From Flexicrinis sp001567485 (GTDB taxonomy: Bacteria > Chloroflexota > Anaerolineae > Aggregatilineales > Phototrophicaceae): a DNA stretch of 64,000 bases. A program made the position numbers and the translations under genes. The notes beneath the pieces were generated by a model. It ran no database searches and was not told where the DNA came from. It saw nothing but the letters and a program-made list of their open reading frames with translations. Position 1 is the first letter of the stretch, and every line of letters begins with the position of its first letter. Of the stretch, positions 24,772 to 33,714 are shown in pieces. Location: positions 1-64,000 of the forward strand of contig SZPI01000006.1 of assembly GCA_030263635.1 (NCBI GenBank), written 5' to 3'.

Positions 24772-25569
24772 GTGATCGCTTCCGTAGCCAAAGCGCTGGA
24801 CATCCTGCTCCTCTTCAGCCCTGCCGAGCCGCGGCTCACGCTCACGGCTATCAGTCAGCGCTTGGGCAGTCCGAAGAGCACCACGCATCACCTCATCAAG
24901 ACGCTTGTGAGGTACGGCTTCATCGAGAAGCTGGACGATGACTCGTATGGAGTCGGGCGGACGATCATCGGCCTCACGCAGAGCGCCGTCGTCAACGTCG
25001 AGCTGCGTGACCGCGCCGCGCCGCTGCTGCGACAGCTCGCCGATACATGCAGCGAGTCGACCTACCTCACCGTGCGCGACGGATCACAAGTCCTCTACAT
25101 CTACGCAATCGAGTCCTCGACGCGTCTGCTTGCGCGCACGGCGGTTGGCGACCGCGCGCCGCTGCACTGTACGTCGGTCGGCAAGGCGATCCTCGCGTAT
25201 TTACCGGAGGCCGAGACGCTCGCCATGTACGGCGACGACAGCGACGCGCTCACGTCTTTTACGTCGCACACGATCACCACGTATGCCGCCCTGTGCGATG
25301 ACCTTGCGGCCACCCGCGCGCGCGGCTACTCGATCGACAATCAGGAACACGAGCTTCAGACATTCTGCATCGGAGCGCCGATCTTCGACTCTGCGCGCGC
25401 TGTGATCGGGGCGTGCAGCATCTCCGGGATCGATCCGCGCATCGTCGGGTCGCGTCTGGACACCGTATCGCGCGGGGTGGTTGACACGGCGCAAGAGATT
25501 TCGCGGCGCATGGGGTACGTGCCCGATCGCATGTCAAGAGTCCGGCACACTTCGATAGGGAGAACGTAA
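24772..25569 (+). CDS. IclR-family transcriptional regulator
   Basis: One-component regulator of 265 residues. The N-terminal winged helix covers about 1-65 (SVAKALDILLLFSPAEPRLT, ISQRLGSPKSTTHHLIKTL), and the IclR effector domain runs from about 80 to 250 (TYLTVRDGSQVLYIYAIES, LHCTSVGKAILAYLPEAE, GYSIDNQEHELQTFCIGAPI). I chose GTG at 24772 because GAGG lies six bases ahead; a TTG at 24760 would add four residues. Its last base overlaps the sialidase-like gene's start codon (TAATG), so it heads the operon it probably controls. IclR proteins often sense sugar acids or aromatic acids; the DapA-type lyases downstream favour a sugar acid. Confidence 0.92.
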   Translation: MIASVAKALDILLLFSPAEPRLTLTAISQRLGSPKSTTHHLIKTLVRYGFIEKLDDDSYGVGRTIIGLTQSAVVNVELRDRAAPLLRQLADTCSESTYLTVRDGSQVLYIYAIESSTRLLARTAVGDRAPLHCTSVGKAILAYLPEAETLAMYGDDSDALTSFTSHTITTYAALCDDLAATRARGYSIDNQEHELQTFCIGAPIFDSARAVIGACSISGIDPRIVGSRLDTVSRGVVDTAQEISRRMGYVPDRMSRVRHTSIGRT

Positions 25570-26522
25570 TGCCGTTCAAGATTCCCGTATTTGCGCGCAT
25601 GAGCGACCGCCCGTTCGCGCATTGTTCCACGCTCACCGATCTTGGCGAGGCCGGCCTGATGGCGATCTGGATGGGCGGCGAATACGAGACCGCGCCGAAC
25701 GTGTGCCTGATGGCCTCGCGACTGCCGCGCGGCGCCGACCAGTGGACGCGTCCGGCGATCTTGCTCGAGGTCGAAGGGCACTCGATGGGCCAACCGGTGC
25801 TGCTCCCCCGCGCTGACGGCACGCTGTGGCTGTTCTACAACGTCATCCTGCACGACCACTGGGAAAACGCCGTCCCTTACCTGACGATTTCCAGCGACGG
25901 CGGCGAGACGTGGAGCGCCCCGCGCCTGCTGTTCGACACGCCGGGCCTGATGCTGCGCAGCCGCGCACACGTCATCGAAGGGCGGATCATCGTCCCCGCA
26001 TACGACGAGAACACGTGGCGTTCGTGCATGATGTTGAGCGACGACGAGGGCGAGACGTGGCGGCTCACCGCGCCGATGGAATCCCCGCAAGGCAACATCC
26101 ATCCCAACGTCGTCCAACTCCCCGACGGCAGGCTGCTGTGCTATTTACGGACGGGCGGGCAAGGCGTGATCTGGCGCTCGGAGTCGGCGGACAACGGCGA
26201 GACGTGGTCTCCGCTCACGCCGACGCGCTTCCCGAACCCTAACTCCGGCATCGATCTGCTGCAGCTCGCAAGCGGCCAATATCTCTTGGCGTTCAACAAC
26301 AGCGCCACGCACCGCACGCCGTTGTGTGTCGCCATGACCAACAGCGCCACCGAAGATTGGCATTGGCTGCAAGCCGTGGATGACGAATTCGCGGAGCTGT
26401 CTTACCCATCACTGGCGCAAACGGACGACGGCGTCATCCATCTGCTGTACACCTACCGCCGGCAGACCATTCACTACGCTCGGTTCGATTTGGATTGGCT
26501 CACGCAAGGATCTCTATTATGA
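25569..26522 (+). CDS. Sialidase-like BNR-repeat protein
   Basis: Six-bladed-propeller-type protein of 317 residues with three Asp-box repeats: SSDGGETWS, SDDEGETWR and SADNGETWS. The segment RAHVIEGRIIVPAYDEN and the C-terminal YPSLAQTDDGVIHLLYTYRR match the BNR_2 sialidase-like family. Sialidases remove terminal sialic acid, but many BNR_2 proteins act on other sugars or are untested. No signal peptide is present, so an extracellular sialidase role is doubtful. It is coupled to the IclR gene before it and to a DapA-family lyase after it (ATGA overlap). A sialidase plus N-acetylneuraminate lyase pair is one reading; sugar-acid release and cleavage is another. Confidence 0.8.
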   Translation: MPFKIPVFARMSDRPFAHCSTLTDLGEAGLMAIWMGGEYETAPNVCLMASRLPRGADQWTRPAILLEVEGHSMGQPVLLPRADGTLWLFYNVILHDHWENAVPYLTISSDGGETWSAPRLLFDTPGLMLRSRAHVIEGRIIVPAYDENTWRSCMMLSDDEGETWRLTAPMESPQGNIHPNVVQLPDGRLLCYLRTGGQGVIWRSESADNGETWSPLTPTRFPNPNSGIDLLQLASGQYLLAFNNSATHRTPLCVAMTNSATEDWHWLQAVDDEFAELSYPSLAQTDDGVIHLLYTYRRQTIHYARFDLDWLTQGSLL

Positions 26523-27415
26523 AACCGCTCAAGATTCAGGGCGTCATTGTTCCGCTGCTCACCCCGATCGCAAACGACACCGTCGACCAAGAGGGGCTGG
26601 CGCGCCTGATCGACTTCGTGATCGAACACGGCGTCACCGGGCTGTTCCCGCTTGGAACGACCGGCGAAGGCCCGCTGTTCACGGCGGATGAGCGTAAACG
26701 GGTGGCCGAATGGACGGTGAAGCACACGGCCGGGCGGGTTCCGGTGATTATCCACACCGGCATGATTACCACAGCCGAGACCATCGCCCTCACCCGTCAT
26801 GCGCGCGATGCCGGCGCGGACGCCGCCGCCGTCGTCCCGCCGTACTTCTATACGCTCACCGAAGACGCGCTGTTCGACCACTTCGCGGCGGTCGCCAAAG
26901 CCGTGCCGGACTTCCCGATCTACCTCTACAACAACCCCGGCGTGACGCCGAACGCGCTGTCGACCCGGCTGGTCGTCGAGCTGGCCGGCGCATTCGCGAA
27001 CATCATCGGCCTCAAAGACAGCAGCGGCGGGTTGGCGACGCTGTTCGCAAGCCGTGATTTGCATGACGGCGAGTTCAACACCGCCAGCGGCCCCGACGGC
27101 TTGATCCTCGCGGCGCAGGCGATCGGCGTGGATGCCTGTGTCTCCGGCAACGCCAACGTCGTCCCTGAGCTGGTGGTCGGCATTATGAAGGCCGCCAAGG
27201 CCGGCGATCTCGCCACGGGCCGCGCCCTGCAAGCACGGTTGGATCAGGTGCGGGTGATCCTCGCGGATGGCGCCGACCTGTCGCGTTACAAGGCGATGTG
27301 CGCCAAACGCGGCGTCCCGATTGGAGATGTACGCGCCCCGCTTCGGAAGGCTGTGTCCGAGCGGATCGACGCGTGTTGGGAGCAGTTGAGCGATATTCTG
27401 GCGCTCCCCATCTAG
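26519..27415 (+). CDS. DapA/NanA-superfamily aldolase (dihydrodipicolinate synthase family)
   Basis: Class I aldolase of 298 residues, (beta/alpha)8 barrel. All three catalytic elements are visible: PLGTTGEGPLF (the Thr pair), YLYNNPGVTPN (active-site Tyr) and IIGLKDSSGG (Schiff-base Lys near 163). The family includes DapA, N-acetylneuraminate lyase and 2-keto-3-deoxy-sugar-acid aldolases. The ATG at 26519 overlaps the sialidase-like stop. The operon (IclR, BNR protein, sugar transporter, SDR) points to breakdown of an imported sugar or sialic acid rather than lysine biosynthesis. Which keto acid is cleaved cannot be told from the motifs. Confidence 0.92.
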   Translation: MKPLKIQGVIVPLLTPIANDTVDQEGLARLIDFVIEHGVTGLFPLGTTGEGPLFTADERKRVAEWTVKHTAGRVPVIIHTGMITTAETIALTRHARDAGADAAAVVPPYFYTLTEDALFDHFAAVAKAVPDFPIYLYNNPGVTPNALSTRLVVELAGAFANIIGLKDSSGGLATLFASRDLHDGEFNTASGPDGLILAAQAIGVDACVSGNANVVPELVVGIMKAAKAGDLATGRALQARLDQVRVILADGADLSRYKAMCAKRGVPIGDVRAPLRKAVSERIDACWEQLSDILALPI

Positions 27416-27513
27416 CCTTTGACGAAGGAAATGCAGAGGAGGTGGCACAGGTCAAAACTCGACACGAACGCGCAGCACCAAGATGACAATAGCCAAGTTC
27501 TGGAGGAACCATC

Positions 27514-28800
27514 ATGCGTAAACTCACCGTATCGCTCCTTCTGATTGTCCTGCTCGCCCTGTTTGGTGTCGCCTCGGCGCAGGATGTCGTAACGTTGGAA
27601 TTCTGGGGTGGCTGGACGGGGCCGGACGGCGCGATCATGCAGAAGCTGGTCGACCAGTACAACGCGGAAAATCCGGGTGTACACGTCAACCTGACCGTTC
27701 AGCAGTGGTCGCCGCTGTTCGACGCGTTCATCGCCGCAGCCAGCGCCGGCACGTCGCCTGACATCATGGCGATGCACCCGCAGGAAACCGCCATGTTCAT
27801 CAACCTCGGCCTGATTGATCCGGTCGAGGACATCGTTGCCGCGTCCGAGGTCTTCCAAAAGGACGCTTACGTGCAGAAGGCGTGGGACTTGCAGTTCTAC
27901 GACGGCACGATGTACGCGCTTCCGTTTGACCTCGGCGTTCACGGCCTGTTCTACAACGTCGATATGTTCGAAGAAGCCGGTATCGAAGCCGCGCCGACCA
28001 ACGCCGAGGAGTTCCTCGAAGCGGCGCGTCTGCTGACGGTCGACGCCAACGGCCTGCACCCGGGTGACGAGGGCTTCGACCCCGCCAACATCGTGCGCTA
28101 TGCCATCAACATGCACACCAACCACCACGCGTTCTATCAGTGGTATGCGCTGTACAACCAGCTTGGCGGCCAGCTCTTCAGCGAGGACGGCATGTCCTGC
28201 GCGATGGATCTCGACAAGGCGGCTCAGGCGTGGAAGTGGCTGCAAGACTTGGTGTACGTGCACTATGCCGCGCCACAGGGCCAGACCGACTACGCCCGCG
28301 ACTTCATCTCCGGCCGCACGGCCATGCTGATCGACGGCCCGTGGCAGATTCCGGCGATGATCGCGGCGGAAGCCGACGGCCTAAACTGGGCCACCGCCCC
28401 CTATCCCACCATCTTCGATCAGCCCGCGGTGTGGGGCAGCGGCCACGACTTCACCTTCCCGACCTACGCCGACCCTGAGAAGCGCGACGAAGCGATCGCG
28501 TTTATCGAGTGGCTGGGCGCCAACTCGTTCGACTGGCTAGAATCGGGCCAGCTTCCGATCCGCAACGACATCATCGAGTCTGAGGAGTTCGCCGAACTCA
28601 AGGGCCGCCAGTCGTTCGTGGATATGCTGCCCAATCAGGTTCTGCTGCCGAACATCCCCAAGTTCTCTGAGATCTTCGCGTCCAACGCCCCGACCCCGAT
28701 GATGGTCATGGGCCAGCGCATCATCCTTGAGAACGCCGATGTCGCAACCGAGGTCGAGAACGCCTGTAACCTCATCACGGCGATCCTCTCGGTTCCGTAA
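27514..28800 (+). CDS. Sugar ABC transporter substrate-binding protein
   Basis: MalE/UgpB-class (SBP_bac_1) binding protein, 428 residues. The signal peptide MRKLTVSLLLIVLLALFGVA is cut at SAQ-DVV, and GGAGGAAC precedes the ATG. Class features are LEFWGGWTGPDG at the mature start, AGTSPDIMAMHPQETA, the DLGVHGLFYNVDMFEEAGI region, and AMLIDGPWQIPAM. It lies 98 bases after the aldolase gene and a hairpin follows before the permeases. No ATPase is encoded in this operon, so it probably borrows a shared MalK-class ATPase (for example at 11270 or 35140). Confidence 0.93.
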   Translation: MRKLTVSLLLIVLLALFGVASAQDVVTLEFWGGWTGPDGAIMQKLVDQYNAENPGVHVNLTVQQWSPLFDAFIAAASAGTSPDIMAMHPQETAMFINLGLIDPVEDIVAASEVFQKDAYVQKAWDLQFYDGTMYALPFDLGVHGLFYNVDMFEEAGIEAAPTNAEEFLEAARLLTVDANGLHPGDEGFDPANIVRYAINMHTNHHAFYQWYALYNQLGGQLFSEDGMSCAMDLDKAAQAWKWLQDLVYVHYAAPQGQTDYARDFISGRTAMLIDGPWQIPAMIAAEADGLNWATAPYPTIFDQPAVWGSGHDFTFPTYADPEKRDEAIAFIEWLGANSFDWLESGQLPIRNDIIESEEFAELKGRQSFVDMLPNQVLLPNIPKFSEIFASNAPTPMMVMGQRIILENADVATEVENACNLITAILSVP

Positions 28801-28814
28801 CGATCTAACCCGCC

Positions 28815-28865
28815 ATGTGGCCCGGCGCGACAGAGACACCGCCGCGCCGGGTCACGCAGCCACAT
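28815..28865 (+). terminator. Intercistronic hairpin after the binding-protein gene
   Basis: CCCGGCGCG (28821-28829) pairs perfectly with CGCGCCGGG (28843-28851), and the outer ATGTGGC (28815-28821) with GCCACAT (28859-28865). No T-run follows; it separates binding-protein and permease cistrons. Confidence 0.6.
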
Positions 28866-28886
28866 CGAAAGTTGAGGGAAGCCGCC

Positions 28887-29819
28887 ATGCGAATCACGCC
28901 CAACGCAGCACACCGGGGGGATCCGGCCGTCGCATTGGCGACCAAAATGCGGTCGCGCGCCTCTTTTACACCTTATCTGTTCATCCTGCCGTACTTGGTT
29001 TTCTTCGTGCTGTTCCGGCTCGGGCCATCGCTCGCAGGGCTGGGGATCTCGTTCACCAACTGGCAAGCCGTCCGCCCGCCGCAGTACATCGCGTTCGCCA
29101 ATTTTTCGGCGATGGGCCGCGATCCCCTGTTCAGCGCCGCGTTCAGCAATACGGTGTTCTTCGTGGTCATCACGGTTCCCGCGCTGATCATCCTCAGCCT
29201 TGCCCTCGCGCTCTTCTTGAACCAGTCGCGGCGCGGCCGGACGCTTGGTCGGGTTGCGGTCTTTATGCCGTTCGTCATCATGTCGACTGTCGTCGGCGTG
29301 CTGTGGACGTGGATCCTCGACAAAGACTTCGGCCTGATGAACGCTTACCTCAACGTATTCGGCATTCAGGACGTGCCGTGGCTCGTGAGCGAAGGCACGG
29401 CTATGTACGGCGTCATCCTGACAACGGTGTGGTGGACGGTCGGCTACAACATGGTGCTTTTCCTCGCCGGCCTACAGGACATCCCGACCGAGTTGTACGA
29501 GGCGGCGCGCATCGACGGTGCGCGGTCGTGGGGCGTGTTCCGGTTCGTCACGCTGCCGATGCTCGCGCCGACCACCTTCCTCGTCCTCATGCTCACGGTG
29601 ATCAACTCGTTTCAGGTGTTCGACCAAACTTATGTGATGACCGGCGGCGGCCCCGGCACCTCGACGCTGACGCTGGTGCAGTACATCTATACGACGTCGT
29701 TCCAGTTTCAGAAGTTTGGCTATGGATCGGCCATCGCGCTGATCCTGTTCGGCCTGTTGGTGCTGGTCGCGTTCTTCCAAATCCGGGCGCACCGGCGCGG
29801 CATTGAGGGAGTCGAATAA
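28887..29819 (+). CDS. Sugar ABC transporter permease (MalF/UgpA class)
   Basis: Inner-membrane permease, 310 residues from the ATG at 28887, which has GAGGGA seven bases upstream; the open frame to 28815 would run into the hairpin. Six hydrophobic segments, with the EAA loop YEAARIDGARSWGVFRFVTLP near residue 215, followed by a helix including VINSFQVFDQTYVMTGGGP. The next permease starts two bases after its stop. Pairs with it to form the channel for the binding protein at 27514. Confidence 0.93.
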   Translation: MRITPNAAHRGDPAVALATKMRSRASFTPYLFILPYLVFFVLFRLGPSLAGLGISFTNWQAVRPPQYIAFANFSAMGRDPLFSAAFSNTVFFVVITVPALIILSLALALFLNQSRRGRTLGRVAVFMPFVIMSTVVGVLWTWILDKDFGLMNAYLNVFGIQDVPWLVSEGTAMYGVILTTVWWTVGYNMVLFLAGLQDIPTELYEAARIDGARSWGVFRFVTLPMLAPTTFLVLMLTVINSFQVFDQTYVMTGGGPGTSTLTLVQYIYTTSFQFQKFGYGSAIALILFGLLVLVAFFQIRAHRRGIEGVE

Positions 29820-29821
29820 CG

Positions 29822-30661
29822 ATGAACAAGACCTTGTCGCGCGTGGTGTGGTATGTCGTGTTGGCCGTCATCCTCGTGGTGGCGCTCGGCCCGGTGGTGT
29901 GGATGGTCGCCACGTCTCTCAAGCCTGAGACCGAGATCGTCACGACCGAAATCCGCTGGCTGCCGCAGAACGCGACGTTTGAACACTTCGGCGCGATCTT
30001 CCAAGCGCATCCGATGACGCAGTGGCTGTTCAACAGCTTGTTCACGGCGACAGCGGCGACCGTGCTTGTGCTCGTGCTCGACTCGCTGGCGGGCTACGCC
30101 TTCGCGCGCCTGCGCTTTCGCGGCCGTGGCATCATCTTCCTGATCGTGCTGTCAATGCTGTTCGTCCCGATTCAAATCACGATCATCCCGCTGTTCATCT
30201 TGTTCTCGCGGATGGGCCTGACCGATACGTATTGGGCGCTGATCCTGCCGGTGGGCGCGAACGTGACCGGCGTGTTCCTGATGCGTCAGTTCTTCCTGAG
30301 CATCCCGGCGGAACTTGAAGAAGCCGCGCGCGTCGACGGCGCATCGACGTTTCGCATCCTCATCTCCATCGTGCTTCCGCTGGCCCGCCCTGCGCTGACC
30401 GCCGTCGCCATCATTACGTTCCTGTCGACATGGAACAGCTTCCTGTGGCCGCTGATCGTCACGCGCAGCGACAGCGTCCGGACGCTGCCGGTCGGGATCG
30501 CGCAGTTCCTCAGCTTGCGGCCCGGATTGGTGCAGGGCCAAATGAGCATCGGCCAGTCGATGGCCGGCGCGGTCGTCGCGGCCCTGCCTCCGATCGTGGT
30601 GTTCGTCATCTTGCAGCGGTATTTCATCGAAGGCATTTCACGCACGGGCTTGAAAGGCTAA
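29822..30661 (+). CDS. Sugar ABC transporter permease (MalG/UgpE class)
   Basis: Second channel subunit, 279 residues with six hydrophobic segments. The EAA loop EEAARVDGASTFRILISIVL is near residue 160, and the periplasmic-side sequence IRWLPQNATFEHFGAIF near 45 is typical of the class. It is followed five bases later by a second DapA-superfamily gene instead of an ATPase gene, so the importer depends on an ATPase encoded elsewhere. Confidence 0.93.
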   Translation: MNKTLSRVVWYVVLAVILVVALGPVVWMVATSLKPETEIVTTEIRWLPQNATFEHFGAIFQAHPMTQWLFNSLFTATAATVLVLVLDSLAGYAFARLRFRGRGIIFLIVLSMLFVPIQITIIPLFILFSRMGLTDTYWALILPVGANVTGVFLMRQFFLSIPAELEEAARVDGASTFRILISIVLPLARPALTAVAIITFLSTWNSFLWPLIVTRSDSVRTLPVGIAQFLSLRPGLVQGQMSIGQSMAGAVVAALPPIVVFVILQRYFIEGISRTGLKG

Positions 30662-30666
30662 CGACA

Positions 30667-31563
30667 ATGCGAAACCCGGTCGCCGCCATGCGCGGGATCG
30701 TCACGGTGCTCAATACGCCATTCACCGAGGCCGACACGGTTGATCTCGATGCGCTGCGGCGTAACATCGAGATCGCGCTGGAGGCGGGCGTAGCCGGTTT
30801 CCTCGTGCCGGCGATGGCTGCCGAAGTCGACAAGCTCAGCGAGGCTGAACGGCTCGCGATGGTGCGCACGACAATTGACGCGGTGAACGGGCGCGTGCCG
30901 GTCATCGGGGGCGCATCCGCCGCCGACGCCGAGTCCCGTGAACGCGCGGCGCGCGCGCTGATCGACGCAGGCTGCCCCGGCATCCTCGCCAGCATCCCGT
31001 ACACTGACGACGCCAGCTACGAACGCCACGTCCGCGCGCTGGCCGATCTACGGCCGGGCTTTCTCATGCTGCAAGATTGGGACTTCGCCGGCTACGGCCT
31101 GCCCGTCCCGCTGATCGTGCGGCTGTTTGAGTCGATCGAAGCGTTCGCGGCGATCAAGATCGAGGTGGTTCCCGCAGGGGTGAAATACTCGGAAGTCCTC
31201 GCGGCGACCGGCGGTGAAATCCACGTCTCTGGCGGGTGGGCCGTGATGCAGATGATCGAGGCGTTCGACCGCGGCGTACACGCGGTGATGCCGACCGGAA
31301 TGCACGCGATCTACACCGAGATCTACCGCCGCTGCGCCGCGGGCAACCGGACGGCCGCAAGAGCCTTGTTTGAACATCTGCTGCCGGTGCTGGCGTTCTC
31401 CAACCAGCACCTCGACATCTCAATCCATTTCTTCAAGCGGCTGTTGTGGCGGCAGGGCATCTATCCGACCGCCCGCGTCAGGCCGCCAACACTGCCGTTC
31501 GATACGATCCACATGCAAATCGCCGACGAACTCATCGACCTTGTGAACGAGCTGACGCCATGA
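30667..31563 (+). CDS. Divergent DapA-superfamily protein
   Basis: A 298-residue barrel protein of the dihydrodipicolinate synthase superfamily, recognisable by MRGIVTVLNTPFTEADTVD, VPVIGGASAADAESRERA and a probable Schiff-base Lys in AAIKIEVVPAGVKYSE. The other DapA active-site landmarks have changed: the GTTGE loop reads VPAMAAEVDKLSE, and the YNxP tyrosine segment reads LQDWDFAGYG. It is therefore unlikely to be DapA or a classical NanA. It begins five bases after the permease gene and overlaps the SDR gene by ATGA. With the canonical paralogue at 26519 it may handle a second sugar-acid step, or act as another lyase or dehydratase. Confidence 0.85.
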   Translation: MRNPVAAMRGIVTVLNTPFTEADTVDLDALRRNIEIALEAGVAGFLVPAMAAEVDKLSEAERLAMVRTTIDAVNGRVPVIGGASAADAESRERAARALIDAGCPGILASIPYTDDASYERHVRALADLRPGFLMLQDWDFAGYGLPVPLIVRLFESIEAFAAIKIEVVPAGVKYSEVLAATGGEIHVSGGWAVMQMIEAFDRGVHAVMPTGMHAIYTEIYRRCAAGNRTAARALFEHLLPVLAFSNQHLDISIHFFKRLLWRQGIYPTARVRPPTLPFDTIHMQIADELIDLVNELTP

Positions 31564-32330
31564 ACGATCAAGCCGGGCTAACCGGAACGTGTGTCCTGAT
31601 TACCGGCGCGTCACGCGGGATTGGCCGCGCGTGCGCTATCGCTTTTGCAGAGCGCGGGGCGCGCGTGGCCGTGCATTACGGCTCGAACCGCGCCGCCGCC
31701 GAACACACGCTCGGCCTGCTGGCGGGCAAAGGTCACATCGCCGTTCAAGCCGACATCACCGACGCGTCCGCCGTACACGCGCTGGTCGAGGACGTCGCGG
31801 CCGGGTTCGGGCGGATCGACGTGCTGGTCAACAACGCCGGTATCTTCGAGGAGCATCCGCTGCCTCAGATGGACTATGACGGGTGGCAGGCTGCATGGTC
31901 GCGGATCCTCTCGACCAACCTGATCGGCGCGGCGAACGCGACATACTGCGCGGCGCAGCACATGATCGCGCAAGGCGGCGGGCGTATCATCACGATCTCG
32001 TCACGAACCGCGTTTCGCGGCAAGCCGGAAGCCCCCGGTTACGCCGCGAGCAAGGCCGCGCTCAACGCGATGAGTCAATCGCTGTCGGTCGCGCTCGCCC
32101 CGCATGGAATCTACGTGTTCGTGATCGCGCCGGGGGTCGTGGATACCGACATGGCCGCCAATGACAAGGACTCCCCGGCGTGGGCCGCGATCGAGCAGCA
32201 AAGCCCGCTGGGCCGGGTGTGTCAGCCGGAGGAGGTGGCCCGAACCGCCGTGTTCCTCGCATCGCCCGGCGTTGAGTACCTGACCGGCGGCATCATCGAC
32301 CTGTTCGGCGCGGCCTACTTACGCACGTAG
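31560..32330 (+). CDS. Short-chain dehydrogenase/reductase (SDR)
   Basis: Classical SDR of 256 residues, last gene of the IclR operon. The cofactor motif TGASRGIG is at about 16-23, NNAG near 93, the catalytic Ser in TISSRTAFRG, the YAASKAA Tyr-Lys pair near 161, and VVDTDMAA near 197. The ATG overlaps the stop of the DapA-like gene. It resembles FabG-type reductases, but the operon indicates a sugar, sugar acid or keto-acid substrate. Confidence 0.92.
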   Translation: MNDQAGLTGTCVLITGASRGIGRACAIAFAERGARVAVHYGSNRAAAEHTLGLLAGKGHIAVQADITDASAVHALVEDVAAGFGRIDVLVNNAGIFEEHPLPQMDYDGWQAAWSRILSTNLIGAANATYCAAQHMIAQGGGRIITISSRTAFRGKPEAPGYAASKAALNAMSQSLSVALAPHGIYVFVIAPGVVDTDMAANDKDSPAWAAIEQQSPLGRVCQPEEVARTAVFLASPGVEYLTGGIIDLFGAAYLRT

Positions 32331-32662
32331 CGCGCCGCGGCACAGACCGCACATCAGCAGAGATCAGACGCGACATCCTCTCGAAAATCCGGTGACGCCG
32401 CGCCGAATCCAGATTACGGTTGGCGTTTTGCCGCTTGCCTTTGTACGATTACAAGGGTCGGCAGGCGGCCCCAAACACGCGATGGGCCGGGGCGGCGTCC
32501 CCCACAGCCCGAAATTACGCGCGGCGCGTTCGACAACCCTACGCGCTCAAGCGAGCGTCAACCGTAATCCCGTGCCTTAAGGCGTGAGTCAGCGCTGCGG
32601 CTCGAAACGAGGGCGGGCGGCGCCAGCACGGCGGATACAATCGAGAAGTATCGGATCAAAGC
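32331..32662. other. Intergenic region before the LacI gene
   Basis: No gene is supported here; the short open frame at 32392-32580 has no ribosome site or recognisable sequence. GATTACGGTTG (32412-32422) and CAACCGTAATC (32559-32569) are perfect 11-base inverted copies 136 bases apart. TTGTA-CGAT-TACAA (32441-32454) is a small dyad. A TACAAT -10-like element (32636-32641) lies 21 bases before the LacI start, without a good -35. Confidence 0.4.
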
Positions 32663-33679
32663 ATGAAGCCCCCTCAAAAGGCAGCGACACTGCATGACGT
32701 TGCCACGCACTCCGGCGTCTCCTATCAAACCGTGTCGCGTGTTGTCAACAATCACCCCAGCGTCGCCGAAGCCACGCGAAATCGCGTCCTGCGATCCATC
32801 GAAGCGCTGAAGTATCGCCCGAACCGTGCTGCCCGCAGCCTTGTCACCAATCGTTCCGACACCCTCGCCATCATGAGCTTCGGCTCGACCTTCTACGGCC
32901 CGGCGCAAATGTTGGCGAACATCACGCAGTACGCGCGCAGCAAGGGGTATCGGGTATCGCCCACTGCCATCGAGCAGCTGACGCATGACGACGTCCGCGC
33001 GGCGCTGGATGATCTGCACGAACACCTCATCGACGGCGTGATCCTGATCGCTCCGGTCGTCTCGGACGTCATGAGCGAGGTGAATGAGCTGGCCGGGCGC
33101 ATCCCGTACATCCAGATCGACACCGCGCCTCGGCCGGGGGTCGCATCTATCGGAATCGAGCAGGTGTACGGCACGCAGCTGGCGGTCAACCACCTGATCG
33201 ACCTCGGACACCGCCGCATCGCCGAGATCAGCGGGCCGTTGAACTGGTACGACGCGATCATGCGGCATCGCAGTTGGGTGTCGACGATGGATCGGCACAC
33301 ACTGCGCCACGACATGACGGTTGAGGGGAATTGGACGGCCGAAAGCGGCTACAACGGGGTGCTGTCACTGCTCAACGACGGCGCCGAGTTCACCGCATTG
33401 GTCGCTGGCAACGATCAAATGGCGCTGGGCGCGATCGCGGCGCTCCACGAACACGGCCTCAACGTCCCGGACGACGTGTCGGTTGTCGGCTTTGACGACA
33501 TCCCCGAATCGGCGTATTTCCTGCCCGCGCTGACGACCGTCCATCAGGACTTTAAGCTGCTCGGCGAGCAGTCGATCGAGCTGCTGATCTCGTTGATTCG
33601 CAATCCTGAGATGCCGATCCACCAGCGCGTACTCTATCCTGATCTGATCGTTCGGGGCAGCACCGCACCGGCGAGATGA
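32663..33679 (+). CDS. LacI-family transcriptional repressor
   Basis: A 338-residue LacI/GalR regulator. The helix-turn-helix and hinge are in ATLHDVATHSGVSYQTVSRV (residues 6-25) and ALKYRPNRAARSL (near 50-62). The sensor domain runs to the end with VNHLIDLGHRRIAEISGPL and VVGFDDIPESAYFLPALTTV. It converges on the end of the ugp-like operon (33715-40280), its most likely target among the neighbours; a palindrome at 40411-40431 ahead of that operon is a possible operator. The effector is unknown, presumably a sugar or glycerol derivative. Confidence 0.93.
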   Translation: MKPPQKAATLHDVATHSGVSYQTVSRVVNNHPSVAEATRNRVLRSIEALKYRPNRAARSLVTNRSDTLAIMSFGSTFYGPAQMLANITQYARSKGYRVSPTAIEQLTHDDVRAALDDLHEHLIDGVILIAPVVSDVMSEVNELAGRIPYIQIDTAPRPGVASIGIEQVYGTQLAVNHLIDLGHRRIAEISGPLNWYDAIMRHRSWVSTMDRHTLRHDMTVEGNWTAESGYNGVLSLLNDGAEFTALVAGNDQMALGAIAALHEHGLNVPDDVSVVGFDDIPESAYFLPALTTVHQDFKLLGEQSIELLISLIRNPEMPIHQRVLYPDLIVRGSTAPAR

Positions 33680-33714
33680 CCTCATCTTCCGCACGGCGCC
33701 CGCAGCAGGCCGAT

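Noticed and set aside
32392..32580. 62-residue open frame in the region before the LacI gene
   Set aside because: No ribosome site, no recognisable sequence, and it spans an inverted pair and probable control region.
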